A DNA stretch of 64,000 nt from Phycisphaerales bacterium. Its GTDB lineage: Bacteria > Planctomycetota > Phycisphaerae > Phycisphaerales > SM1A02. The notes beneath the pieces were generated by a model. It was not told where the DNA came from, made no database searches, and saw only the letters and a list, made by a program, of their open reading frames with translations. The first letter of the stretch is position 1. Each line of letters begins with the position of its first letter. The position numbers and the translations under genes were made by a program. Below are positions 37,682 to 46,913 of the stretch, in pieces. The stretch lies in the NCBI GenBank assembly GCA_009691915.1, contig SIAD01000004.1, positions 95,808 through 159,807 of the forward strand. Reading direction: 5' to 3'.

Positions 37682-40600
37682 ATGAGAGTGTCAAGGGAAA
37701 ACATGTTCTTCGTGTCCGCGTCGGGCGTGCTTTGTTCATTGGCGGCACTCATCGCCGATATGGCGTGCCTTGCGAGTCCCCAGGATTCGATGCCACCTGC
37801 CACGCATCCTTCGGGATCGCCACTGGGATCTACAGCCTTGGCAACGCCACAGAAGGCTCTCATCATCGATGTCGCGGGGAAGGCCCGATGGCGCGCTACT
37901 CCAGAGTCTCCCTGGAATGCGGCGACCGAGGGAGCCGAGTTGTCTCCGGGTGCAGAGGTGCGAACCGGACTCAGGTCAAGTGTGGCGTTGCGGTTTCGGA
38001 ACGCCACCGTCCTCGTTGACGCCAACTCTAACTTCTCAATGCCCGCGATCGAGCAGGATGGCGATGTACTGCGCACGATTGCCCAGATCAAGTCCGGGCG
38101 CGCCGACTTCAAGGTGGACAAGGTCGGGTTGCAGAACGATTTCAAGGTCGTCACTCCGAGTACGACCCTTGCCGTGCGCGGAACCTCCTTCGGCGTCGCG
38201 GCGGGCGCGATGACTGGGACTGAGATTGTTGGCGCGCGGACCAATGCGATCGCGGCGATCGAAGTGCGCCACTCGGCGACGAGTCAGGTCGTGGTGATGT
38301 CCGGCGGCGGAGAGGCCAGGAGTTCGACGGCCTATCCAGAGCCCGCGCAGGCAGCCATGATGTCGACGATCGGTCCACCCCCAATGGCCGGAACTGTCTC
38401 GAGCGCCGCGGAGCATCTCGCCTCGGCGCAGATGGGCACGACCCAGCCCATCGAGCAGGTTCAAACAGTCAACACGGTGGCCACGGTTGCGCAGGCTGTT
38501 GCGGACACCGCCGCGGCAGCGTCCGGATCGGGAGATGGTCCCGGTGGCGGTGGCACGCTCGCGATGATCGCGGACCTTGTGCGGGTGGCGGCGTACTTCC
38601 GGAACTCGTCCGAGCACGCCGATGGAGCGCTCTCGGCGTTCCAGGATGCGCTGGCGGCACTGCTGGCATCTCAGGAGGCGCTCAGCGAGGCGCGCGCGTG
38701 TGAGGTCCAGTACGACGTCGCCGAGGCGTCCGCTCTTGCGGCGGCGGCGGATGTTGCCACACAACTCCAAGCGGTCGAGTCGGAGAGTGGCGCGGTGAGC
38801 GAAGCTCGTGATCAGGCGCTGGAATTCGCGCGCCAGGCACTCGCCGCATTCGCGTTGGCGGCGACAGGCCCATCGGGAGAGTCGCCGGCCGATCTCGCAA
38901 TTGCGGCTCTGAATGCGGCCGCGGACGCGAGCGACCACGCCGACTTGGCTGTCGATCCTGCACAGCAGGCGGATCTGGCGCGGTCGAATGCCGAGGGGGC
39001 GGTCGCCGACGCCGAGGAGCAGCATGCCGGAGTCAGTGCCTCGGTTACTGATTGCACCCAGGCATGGCAGGCGAGCGCGGTTGCGGTAGCCGCGGCACAT
39101 GTGAGTCTTGCCGGAGTCGAGGCCGCGCGCTCCGCGATCCAGGATGTCCTCGCGCAGCGCCCCCTGAGCCGGATCGAACAGAGCCTTGCGGCAGCGCTCG
39201 ACCACCTTGCCGCTGCGGCTCAATCGGTGATCGCCGCGAGTGAGGCGCGCACGGCGGCGGGAGCGATCGCGCTCCAAGCCCAGGCGGTCGCCCAGAACGC
39301 CGTGCTTGCCGTGGCGCACCATGCCTCGTTGGCTGCGGCCCAGGGCGCTCTCGCGGCGCTCGAGGCGTCCGCGTCAGCGACTCTTGCCGCGACCGATGTC
39401 AGCGAGGGAATGGCCGAGCTCGACCTCGCGATCGACGCGATGCTCGCGGCGCGGACGGAGTCGGAGGAGGCCGAGGCCAACGCCGATGCGGTCGATGCGG
39501 CGCGGAACATCGCGTCGAGCAACCACGATCTCGCGCGCGCGCAGATCCAACTTCATCAGGCGGCGGCATCCATCGCCGAGGAGTCACGGCTGGGGGCGGC
39601 CGAGGCACTCATGGCGGCGCTCGCGCACCTTGAGTCGGCGTACACCAACAGTGGCTTGACCACTCAGGCCGTCGCGAACTGCTTTACCGCGATTCAAGCC
39701 GAGCAGTACGAGGAGGCCAGCGTGTTCGCCGGCGAGGCGCGCGACCATGCGGACGACACGCAGATCGACGCGACCGGTGCGGGGGAGTCCGCTGCTGCGG
39801 CGCGGGAGTCCAGCCTGGCCGCGGCAGACCAGGTTCCCAACTCACTGTCGGCGCGCGCCGCGTTCGAGGCGAGACTCGCAGACATCCGTGCCGCCGTGGA
39901 TGCGGCAAACTTGCGGGCTAGTCTCGCGGGTGATTCCGCGGGCCGCTCCACAGCCCGCGCAGGGGACGCCTCGGTCCACGGGTTGCTCCTGAGTCAACAG
40001 TACGAAGGCACTCCGATCGAGGAGGCCGCGACTGCGGCGATCGAGAGGGCGTTCGCCCTTGCCGATGCCGCCGTCGGGTTTGCCGATGTCGCCGGCGAGT
40101 CAGCCGAAGCGGCCCGCGACTTCCTGGCGGATGTCAGTGACCCACATGGCGGCGCGATCGGTGAAGACGGACTGCCGATCGCCTTCGGCGAGACGGCGCA
40201 GTCGGCCCTCCTTGCACTGGGCAGTGCCGATGCGGCCGACGAAGCCGCATTCGAGGCGCAACAGCTTGCCGCAGTCGCCGACGCAGAGGCGGCGACAGCC
40301 GAGGCGGCAGTCGGTGCTGGACAGGGTCTCTTTCTGGCTCTTGTGGCCCAGGATGGTGTCGAGGCGGCGCGTGACCAGGTCGAAGCGGGCATTGGCGCGG
40401 CTCATGGATCGCTAGACCAGTTCGACGCAGTGGTGACGACCCTTGGGATAGCCGCAGGGGACGCCGACTCCGCGGCTTCGGCGGCCGGTGACGCGGATCT
40501 CACCCTCGCCGGTCTCGAGGCGCAATTGCATGCAGCGATGCAGAACCTCGCGCTGGCGATGGACTCGCGCGACCTTGACAGGGCGCAGGCGATGACCGAA

Positions 40601-42823
40601 TCCATAGATCTCTTGGACAGGCCAGCACTCGCGGCCCTCGCCCACGCCGAGGTCGCTGCGGAGGCCGCCGCGGACGCCGCGGCGGGCGCGCCCGCTCTGC
40701 AAGATGCTGCGGCCCAGTCAACTTCCGACGCTTCGGAATCGCAGGAGGTGGCTACCGCGGCAGTCGCTGAGGCCAACACACATGCGGCAAGCGCATTGGT
40801 CGCCTACGAGGAGGCGGCGTCGATGGCAACGCTTGCGCGCGCCTTTGCCGACGCGGCGATCGCGCTCAGCACGGAACACGCGTTGCTTCTGGATGCGGTG
40901 GCGGATGCTGCGGCTCTGATCGCGCAGAGGGCCGACGACGCGGCCGACGATGCGGGCGCGAGCGCGCTGGCCGCGGCAGAAAATCTTGCATCTCTCGAAC
41001 TGCGCCTTGGTGCGCTCGACCAGAGCGCTCCCGGAGATCTCGCCGCCAGTGCCGCTGCGTCGGCTGAGGCCGCTCACGCCGCCCTCGACTCCATGGAATC
41101 CCGCTTTGCGGTCGGTGCGCGTGAGGCCGGCGCAGCGCATCACGCCGGCGACACGCTCACGAGAGCCCTCGAGGCTGACGCCAGTGCCGTCAGCGCTGTG
41201 GCCGCTGCCGGCGAGGTCGCCGAGATTGGCGTTCGTGTTACGCAGGAACTCGCCACCCAAACCCAGGCTGTAGCCGATGCCGAGAGTGCGGCCTCCGACG
41301 CTGGGACAGCCATGAGTGAAGCCGCCGAGCGGCGCAATGAAGTCCGAGCGCGCCAGGTCGACGCGCTGGTCGCGATGAACCAGATGCTCGAGGCGATGCA
41401 GCAGCAGGAGAGCACCGTGGCTCTCGCGGCCGCCTTGCTGGTGCAGGATGCCGCCTCAGCATCAATCGATGCATCGCGGGCTTCGCTGGCCGCGTCTGAT
41501 GACGCCGCGACGGCGAGTGGGTTGGCGCAGGCACTTGCGGAGGACGAAGCTCAGTCGCGTGGTCTCGCGGACGGTCTTGTCGCCGAGGCGACCCTTGCCC
41601 GTGGCGTGGCCCAGAGTTCCTCGGAGGCATCGACGGAAGCTTCGGGTGCCGCGCAGCAGAGCGCTGCGGAGTGCGCCTCGGACGCTGCCGAGGCGGCGAC
41701 TGAGCTGGCGGGATCCCTCTCTACCCGTGCACTCGCATTGAGCATCGAGGCGATCGCACGAGCGTCTGTGGCAGTTCAGGCGGCGGAGGATGCCCACGAA
41801 GCACTCTCGGCCATGCAGTCGGCGATGGCGTCGGCGCCGTTCGATGCGGCCCAGGCCGCGGCAGGGTCTGCTCTCGCTGACTCGGAGCGCGCGCTCGTCG
41901 CCGCCAACGACGCTCGGTCAACTGCGACGGATCTCGATCAACTCGGGCACCTTGCCGACAGTTCGGCTCGCGCCTTCGTGGCAGCGGCCGATGCCCGTGG
42001 TGCGCGCAAGGATGCTGAAATCGCGCGCGACAATGCGCTCGATGCGCGCGCGAATGCTCAGCGCGCCATCGCAACGCACAACGAGGCGCTCGTTCAAGTC
42101 GGACTGCGTTATGACGCGGCAGATGCCGCCGCCACCTCGGCGCAGCTTGAGCGGGATCGCGCGATCTTTCACCGGGATGAGGCCATTGCCCACAGTAACT
42201 CGGCGCATACGGAAAGTGAGCAGGGGGGCCACACGGATGGCGTAGCCGAGTTTGCGCAACTCTCTGACGGGAGCGCCACGCGCAGCGAAACCGCATCGTT
42301 GCACTCGACTGCACGGTGGATTGAAAGCGTCTCGCACGCGAATCAGGCGCTGAGTCATGCCGAGGATTCCGGACGGGTCAGCGACCACTACTCCTCAAGC
42401 GTCGTGAGCGCCGATCTTGCAAGGGATGACGCGGCTGCTGCGAGCCAGGAGGCCAGCGATGCCGCGGCGGCGGCCGCAGGATTCGCCGAGGTGGCCGGTC
42501 CGCTGGCGCGGGCGATCGCGACAGCACAGGCGGTGAGCGCACTCGAGTTTGCCGTTGCGTCGCGGGCGCAGGCCATCGACCAACGAGTCGCCGCCATGGA
42601 GGCGCACCTCGCCGCGTCACAGGCGGCGAGCCAGGCGCGGTCGATGGGCGAGCGCGTCTTCTTCACACGCACGGCGGAAGTCGCCGCGCAGGCGGTCGCG
42701 CGGGCCGAGGCCGCACGCGGATGGGCCGATGAGGCGATCGCGGCGGCCACGCGCGCTCGCGAGGCGGCTCAGTCGGCTGCCGCGCTGGTTACCGAGGGTC
42801 AGCGGCAACGCCCCGCCAGCTGA
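37682..42823 (+). CDS. giant FecR-domain protein with about 1400-residue Ala-rich helical region
   Basis: A 1713-residue exported protein. The signal segment MFFVSASGVLCSLAALIADM could be cut after CLA or be lipidated at the preceding Cys. The FecR-type domain covers about residues 55-190: ALIIDVAGKARWR, LRSSVALRFRNATVLVDANS, and TPSTTLAVRGTSFGV, the family hallmark. A Gly/Pro linker (GSGDGPGGGG) leads at about residue 290 into an almost uninterrupted Ala/Asp/Glu/Gln/Ser-rich region to the C-terminus, with AxxxA-type spacing, few aromatics and only isolated Cys. It should form a long helical rod or coiled coil; no TM anchor or sorting signal is seen at the C-terminus. There are no perfect DNA repeats inside. 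CHASE2 cyclase follows by 72 bp. ATG 37682 is preferred over TTG 37676. Confidence 0.8.
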   Translation: MRVSRENMFFVSASGVLCSLAALIADMACLASPQDSMPPATHPSGSPLGSTALATPQKALIIDVAGKARWRATPESPWNAATEGAELSPGAEVRTGLRSSVALRFRNATVLVDANSNFSMPAIEQDGDVLRTIAQIKSGRADFKVDKVGLQNDFKVVTPSTTLAVRGTSFGVAAGAMTGTEIVGARTNAIAAIEVRHSATSQVVVMSGGGEARSSTAYPEPAQAAMMSTIGPPPMAGTVSSAAEHLASAQMGTTQPIEQVQTVNTVATVAQAVADTAAAASGSGDGPGGGGTLAMIADLVRVAAYFRNSSEHADGALSAFQDALAALLASQEALSEARACEVQYDVAEASALAAAADVATQLQAVESESGAVSEARDQALEFARQALAAFALAATGPSGESPADLAIAALNAAADASDHADLAVDPAQQADLARSNAEGAVADAEEQHAGVSASVTDCTQAWQASAVAVAAAHVSLAGVEAARSAIQDVLAQRPLSRIEQSLAAALDHLAAAAQSVIAASEARTAAGAIALQAQAVAQNAVLAVAHHASLAAAQGALAALEASASATLAATDVSEGMAELDLAIDAMLAARTESEEAEANADAVDAARNIASSNHDLARAQIQLHQAAASIAEESRLGAAEALMAALAHLESAYTNSGLTTQAVANCFTAIQAEQYEEASVFAGEARDHADDTQIDATGAGESAAAARESSLAAADQVPNSLSARAAFEARLADIRAAVDAANLRASLAGDSAGRSTARAGDASVHGLLLSQQYEGTPIEEAATAAIERAFALADAAVGFADVAGESAEAARDFLADVSDPHGGAIGEDGLPIAFGETAQSALLALGSADAADEAAFEAQQLAAVADAEAATAEAAVGAGQGLFLALVAQDGVEAARDQVEAGIGAAHGSLDQFDAVVTTLGIAAGDADSAASAAGDADLTLAGLEAQLHAAMQNLALAMDSRDLDRAQAMTESIDLLDRPALAALAHAEVAAEAAADAAAGAPALQDAAAQSTSDASESQEVATAAVAEANTHAASALVAYEEAASMATLARAFADAAIALSTEHALLLDAVADAAALIAQRADDAADDAGASALAAAENLASLELRLGALDQSAPGDLAASAAASAEAAHAALDSMESRFAVGAREAGAAHHAGDTLTRALEADASAVSAVAAAGEVAEIGVRVTQELATQTQAVADAESAASDAGTAMSEAAERRNEVRARQVDALVAMNQMLEAMQQQESTVALAAALLVQDAASASIDASRASLAASDDAATASGLAQALAEDEAQSRGLADGLVAEATLARGVAQSSSEASTEASGAAQQSAAECASDAAEAATELAGSLSTRALALSIEAIARASVAVQAAEDAHEALSAMQSAMASAPFDAAQAAAGSALADSERALVAANDARSTATDLDQLGHLADSSARAFVAAADARGARKDAEIARDNALDARANAQRAIATHNEALVQVGLRYDAADAAATSAQLERDRAIFHRDEAIAHSNSAHTESEQGGHTDGVAEFAQLSDGSATRSETASLHSTARWIESVSHANQALSHAEDSGRVSDHYSSSVVSADLARDDAAAASQEASDAAAAAAGFAEVAGPLARAIATAQAVSALEFAVASRAQAIDQRVAAMEAHLAASQAASQARSMGERVFFTRTAEVAAQAVARAEAARGWADEAIAAATRAREAAQSAAALVTEGQRQRPAS

Positions 42824-42841
42824 GCGCTGCGGTGAGTGATG

Positions 42842-42863
42842 ATGGGTGCTTCGGGGCACCCAT
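42842..42863 (+). promoter_or_regulatory. hairpin between the FecR and CHASE2 genes
   Basis: ATGGGTGC (42842-42849), a TTCGGG loop, and GCACCCAT (42856-42863) form a perfect 8-bp stem with a UUCG-like loop. It lies 18 bp after the FecR stop and 32 bp before the cyclase start, with no T tract. It may lower read-through or protect the upstream mRNA end. Confidence 0.4.
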
Positions 42864-42895
42864 GACTGGCGTCACCTGAACCGGACCGCCATAAT

Positions 42896-45565
42896 GTGCG
42901 GGTGATCCGCATTTCGTCGGTGGCGTTCGGTACGGGACTGGGCGCGACCGCCATCGTGGCGATTCTTGCTCAGGTCGGGGCGCTCGATTCCCCCGAGCAC
43001 CGAAGCATCGACTGGCGCTACCAGAACGCACGACACGATCCGCAGCCACTCTCCGATCAGATCGCGCTCGTCGCTATCGACGACAGCTCCTTCAACATGA
43101 TCGGGCGGTGGCCGTGGCCGCGCGCGGTGCTCGCCCAGGCCATCTCGGAGTTGGTCGGGGCAGGGGCGAAGACCATCGCACTCGACATCCTTCTCAGCGA
43201 ACCAGACGCAGCCCCCGAGGGAGACGCCGCGCTTGCCGCGGCTCTGGAAGGGACGCGTGCAGTCCTCGGGATCGACATAGGTCGACGGTTGTCGCTCTCG
43301 GACGCGTGGAGCTCGCCGGAGGGGATCGCACAGCTGAAGCAGCTCGTCGAAGTGCTCTCAGGTGAGATCGACCTCGCCCCCAAGGACGCCGCAATACGGG
43401 CGGGACTCGACGGTGCCCGCGAGCGCGCGTTTCTCGCGGCTCCACTTGAATTCAAGTCGCTTGCCGTGTGGCGGACGATCTGGCGACTCGCCGACGGAGG
43501 CGAGATTCCATCCCTTGATGTTCTGGTGATGACCATGACCGGCGGCCGGAGTGCAAGGGGGGGCGCCGATTTTGACGCGATCCGGCGAATCGACGAGATC
43601 TGGGAGCGCGCCCGCAGCTGGCGCCTTCTGCAGGAGGAACTCGTCTATGTCGGCGGCCATGAGTCAGCGAAGGAAGGACACATTCACGAACCGCCCATTC
43701 CCGCGCTGGCACGCACCGCCGACGGCGTCGGGGTGGCTACCAGCGATGTATTCGACGCCGATGGTTCGAAGCGCCGCACGGGCGTGTGCTGGGAGGTTCC
43801 CGGTGGAACCTGTCATCAATTCGGATTCGTGGCGGCGACGACCCATCTCGGAATCGTGCCCTCGGCCATCGCCGTCACTGAGAGGTCAGTGCGCGCAGGC
43901 TCGGTCGAGATCCCCCTCATCGGGCCGCACTTGGAGCTTGATTGGCCGACTTCGACCTTTGAGGGATTTCCCGCCATGGCTGGGTTTTCGGCCGAGGGCA
44001 GACCTGCGATTTCGATCGCTTGGCTTGTCAGCCTCTCGAGAGAGCGGGTGAAATTGGCTCGCATGGAAGACGAGTGCCTGAAGGCGCGAGAGGCGCTCCG
44101 CCAAGGAGTTCCATCTCTTGGCGGCAATCGTGGCGAGTCAATGAATGGGGCCGCGTTTGCGAGCGAGGTCGAAGATGCTTCGCTCGGAGACACGGTCTCC
44201 GAATCGGAGCGCGACCTGGCACAACGATTCCTCACCAGCTATCAGGCCTCCGAAGATGGGCGCGAGCACTTGGCTGATGCCACCGCGCAGCTTCGCGCCA
44301 TGGTTGATGGCAAGTTGGTCTTCGTCGGCTGGACCGCCACGGGTGCGCTCGCCGACCAGGTGCAGACTCCGTTGGATCCCAACACGCCGGGGGTATTCGT
44401 CCACGCGGTGATCGCCGACATGGTTCTCAGCGGTCGCTCCCGCGGGTCCGCCCCCCAGTGGGTGATGCCCGTCGCGGTGATCGGCATCGGCGCGGCGGCG
44501 GCACTCCTTTCGGCGACCCTGCCCACACTGTGGAGCACCATCGGGGCACTCACACTCGCCTCGGCCTGGGGGCTCTTCGTAGTGCGGTACGCGTTTCCCA
44601 CGATGGCACTCGTCCTTCCGCTGGTCGCGCCTGTGGTCGCCCCGATCGCATCGTGGGCGACCTCGACGGCTGCAGTCGCAGTGATCGCCAGCCGTGACCG
44701 AGCGAGGATCACCCGCCAATTCGCCGCGCGTGTGTCTCCACAGCTCGTGGAGCAGCTGGCACGAAGCCCGAACGCCCTGACGGTCACCGGTGATGAGCGC
44801 GTGATCACGGTGATGTTCGGTGACCTCGCGGGGTTCACCTCCATCGCCGAGAAGCTCGGTGGTCCCGGAGTCGTCAGGACTCTCAACAAGTATCTCGGGC
44901 GCCTCGCCGACGAGCTCGTCAACCGCAACGCTTATGTAAACAAGTTCCTTGGTGACGGTTTCATGGCGTTCTGGTCGGCGTTTTCGCCCGAGCCGAGGCA
45001 GGAAGCACTGGCCGCGGAGAGCGCCGTCGCCTGCCAGCGGTTGATGAAGGAGTTGGGCGCCCAGGCTGAGGAAGGAATGCCGACCATCTCGGTCCGCCTC
45101 GGGATTGCGACCGGGCTCGCGGTCGTCGGGGACTGCGGCGCGCCCCCCAGACTCAACGACTACACGGCCATCGGTGATGTTGTGAATCTCGCCTCACGAC
45201 TCGAGAGCGCGAACAAGCAATTCGGGACGGGGATTCTCATCGATGGCATGACCCGCGAAGGGATTGAGCGCGCGGGTGGCAACACGGACATCGCCATCCG
45301 TCCGCTTGGCCTTGTCGTCGTCGTGGGTCAGTCGGTGCCCGTGGAAGTATTCGAGGTCGTGAGCGCCGATGCCGAGGTTCGATGGATTCAGGCCACCGAG
45401 CGAGCGGTCTCGCACTTCCGAGCGAAACGGCTGGCCGAGTCGGGCGTCGCGTGGAAGGAGTATGAACAGGAGTGGGGGGCGTCGAAACTATCGCGCCTTT
45501 ACCTCGAGTCAATCGAGGCGAACATCGGTGCCGATGACGGCGTCCTGCGGCTACGCGCCAAATGA
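42896..45565 (+). CDS. CHASE2-domain class III adenylate/guanylate cyclase
   Basis: An 889-residue membrane sensor-cyclase. An N-terminal TM (VAFGTGLGATAIVAILAQVG) leads into an extracytoplasmic CHASE2 domain (about 25-480): SIDWRYQNARHDPQ, QIALVAIDDSSFNMIGRWPW, GAKTIALDILLSEPD, and later VFVGWTATGALADQVQTPLD. Three TM helices span about 521-600. The cytoplasmic cyclase domain (about 634-800) has both metal-binding Asp residues (VMFGDLAGFTSIAEKL and NKFLGDGFMAFW) and RLGIATGLAVVGDCG, with DYTAIGDVVNLASRLES. ATP versus GTP preference is not settled, but the TAIGDVVNLASRLE form is typical of adenylate cyclases. GTG 42896 or GTG 42902 may be the start. It converges on the GAF-PP2C gene with 16 bp between stops. 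Confidence 0.93.
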   Translation: MRVIRISSVAFGTGLGATAIVAILAQVGALDSPEHRSIDWRYQNARHDPQPLSDQIALVAIDDSSFNMIGRWPWPRAVLAQAISELVGAGAKTIALDILLSEPDAAPEGDAALAAALEGTRAVLGIDIGRRLSLSDAWSSPEGIAQLKQLVEVLSGEIDLAPKDAAIRAGLDGARERAFLAAPLEFKSLAVWRTIWRLADGGEIPSLDVLVMTMTGGRSARGGADFDAIRRIDEIWERARSWRLLQEELVYVGGHESAKEGHIHEPPIPALARTADGVGVATSDVFDADGSKRRTGVCWEVPGGTCHQFGFVAATTHLGIVPSAIAVTERSVRAGSVEIPLIGPHLELDWPTSTFEGFPAMAGFSAEGRPAISIAWLVSLSRERVKLARMEDECLKAREALRQGVPSLGGNRGESMNGAAFASEVEDASLGDTVSESERDLAQRFLTSYQASEDGREHLADATAQLRAMVDGKLVFVGWTATGALADQVQTPLDPNTPGVFVHAVIADMVLSGRSRGSAPQWVMPVAVIGIGAAAALLSATLPTLWSTIGALTLASAWGLFVVRYAFPTMALVLPLVAPVVAPIASWATSTAAVAVIASRDRARITRQFAARVSPQLVEQLARSPNALTVTGDERVITVMFGDLAGFTSIAEKLGGPGVVRTLNKYLGRLADELVNRNAYVNKFLGDGFMAFWSAFSPEPRQEALAAESAVACQRLMKELGAQAEEGMPTISVRLGIATGLAVVGDCGAPPRLNDYTAIGDVVNLASRLESANKQFGTGILIDGMTREGIERAGGNTDIAIRPLGLVVVVGQSVPVEVFEVVSADAEVRWIQATERAVSHFRAKRLAESGVAWKEYEQEWGASKLSRLYLESIEANIGADDGVLRLRAK

Positions 45566-45581
45566 GTCAGCTCTCCGCGCC

Positions 45582-46904
45582 TCAAGCACGGAGCCGCTTG
45601 ACGAGGATCACTGTTCGGTCATCATCAGTGTTCGGTCCCTGCGCGAACACCAAAACTTCCCGGTCGAGCGCCTCGCGGATCGAAGCGACTGGCTCGTCGC
45701 GGAGCTGCCGCACGATCGCCTGAATCGGCTCGGCCCCCCAGGGTCGGTGCGAGGGATCCATGGCTTCGAAGTATCCGTCGGTCAGGAGCATGAGGATGTC
45801 CCCCGGCTCGAGCGCAAGCGTTCGTGTGGGCTCGTCAAAGAAGCCGGGGATGCGGATGCCGAAGGGGGGCGCGTCCGAGTCGATCTCTTCGAAAGCGTCG
45901 CTTGCGCGCCGGTAGACAAACACCGGACCCTGGCCCGCGCTGAAGCACTCGACGACTCCAGTCTCAAAGTCGAGCACGCCGATCCAAACGGTCACGAAGC
46001 GGGACGCAGGGAGGTCGTCGGCGAGCTGAAGACTGAGCTCGCGAACGATCGTCCTGAGTGGCTGGCCGGTGCGCATGCAGATGCGCAGCATGCCGCGCGT
46101 CTGCATCGACGAGATGGCCGGTCCGACGCCATGGCCAGTGGCGTCGGCAATGAGAAGCGCGACGGCATCGGCGGTCTCCCCTTCGGCGGCAATCGTCCCG
46201 CCGCGTAGCCCGAACAGGTCGTAGGCATCGCCGCCGCACTCTGAGGCCGGAGTTGTGTGACCAACAATGTCGAAGGCGGGGTGTGAAGGAATCGACTTTG
46301 GGAACGAGCTCTCCTGAATCTCCCGCGCGACACCGAGCTCGCGCTCAAGCGCGACCTTCTGGAGGTGATCCTTGATGAGTTGCGCGCGGCGGAGCGCGAT
46401 CGCAGCATGTGCCGCTACGCCTGCGGCGATCACCTCGTCATCCCGTGTGAACGCGCCGTCGCGCTTGTTGAGCACTTGAGCGACGCCGACGAGCTCGCCG
46501 TCGTGGTCGATGAGTGGGATGGCGAGAATCGTCTTGGTGCGGTATCCGGTCTGGCGGTCAACATCACGGTTGAATCTGGGGTCCGCATAGGCATTGGGAA
46601 CATTGACGATGATCCGCCCCGTCGCCGAGGCTCCGGCAATCCCGGCGGTCGCGGCGATGCGGATCTCCGTGGCGGGGCCGCTCTCGACCCCGTGTGCGAC
46701 ATGAATGATGAGTTCGCCACTTGAAGCGTCGAATGTGAAGACGGTGGCGCGATCCGCATCCAGGAGGTCCCTGAGGGCGTCGATGATGACGCCAAGCACC
46801 TGCCCGAGCTCTGACGACTCGCCGAGTCGCTTGGAGATCTCGAGGAGCCTCTCAAGCGCACGCTCGCGGTCAACCGGCCGCGCAGTCGGAGTATGATCAC
46901 TCAT
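45582..46904 (-). CDS. GAF-domain PP2C (SpoIIE/RsbU-type) serine phosphatase
   Basis: A 440-residue cytosolic protein. The GAF domain (about 22-165) runs from LLEISKRLGESSELGQVLGV to VAQVLNKRDGAFTRDDEVIA; the PPM/SpoIIE domain (about 200-437) starts at REIQESSFPKSIPSHPAFDI, has the metal sites SECGGDAYDLFGL and ALLIADATGHGVGPAISSMQ, and MLLTDGYFEAM, and ends NTDDDRTVILVKRLRA. Such proteins usually dephosphorylate anti-anti-sigma (STAS) partners; none is present here. The GAF could bind a cyclic nucleotide, which would fit the neighbouring cyclase, but the ligand is not readable. Start ATG 46904, 9 bp after the FG-GAP gene. Confidence 0.93.
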   Translation of the reverse strand: MSDHTPTARPVDRERALERLLEISKRLGESSELGQVLGVIIDALRDLLDADRATVFTFDASSGELIIHVAHGVESGPATEIRIAATAGIAGASATGRIIVNVPNAYADPRFNRDVDRQTGYRTKTILAIPLIDHDGELVGVAQVLNKRDGAFTRDDEVIAAGVAAHAAIALRRAQLIKDHLQKVALERELGVAREIQESSFPKSIPSHPAFDIVGHTTPASECGGDAYDLFGLRGGTIAAEGETADAVALLIADATGHGVGPAISSMQTRGMLRICMRTGQPLRTIVRELSLQLADDLPASRFVTVWIGVLDFETGVVECFSAGQGPVFVYRRASDAFEEIDSDAPPFGIRIPGFFDEPTRTLALEPGDILMLLTDGYFEAMDPSHRPWGAEPIQAIVRQLRDEPVASIREALDREVLVFAQGPNTDDDRTVILVKRLRA

Positions 46905-46913
46905 CAAAACAGA

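Noticed and set aside
38036..39322. Long - strand frames (up to 428 codons) opposite the FecR giant gene
   Set aside because: They are Arg/Gly/Leu-rich products of reading the GC-rich Ala codons backwards, with no start signals; the + strand frame carries the FecR motif and a signal peptide.
42890..42902. CATAAT as a -10 box for a leaderless CHASE2 transcript starting at GTG 42902
   Set aside because: No acceptable -35 is found at 16-19 bp upstream, and the gene is probably expressed from the upstream operon.
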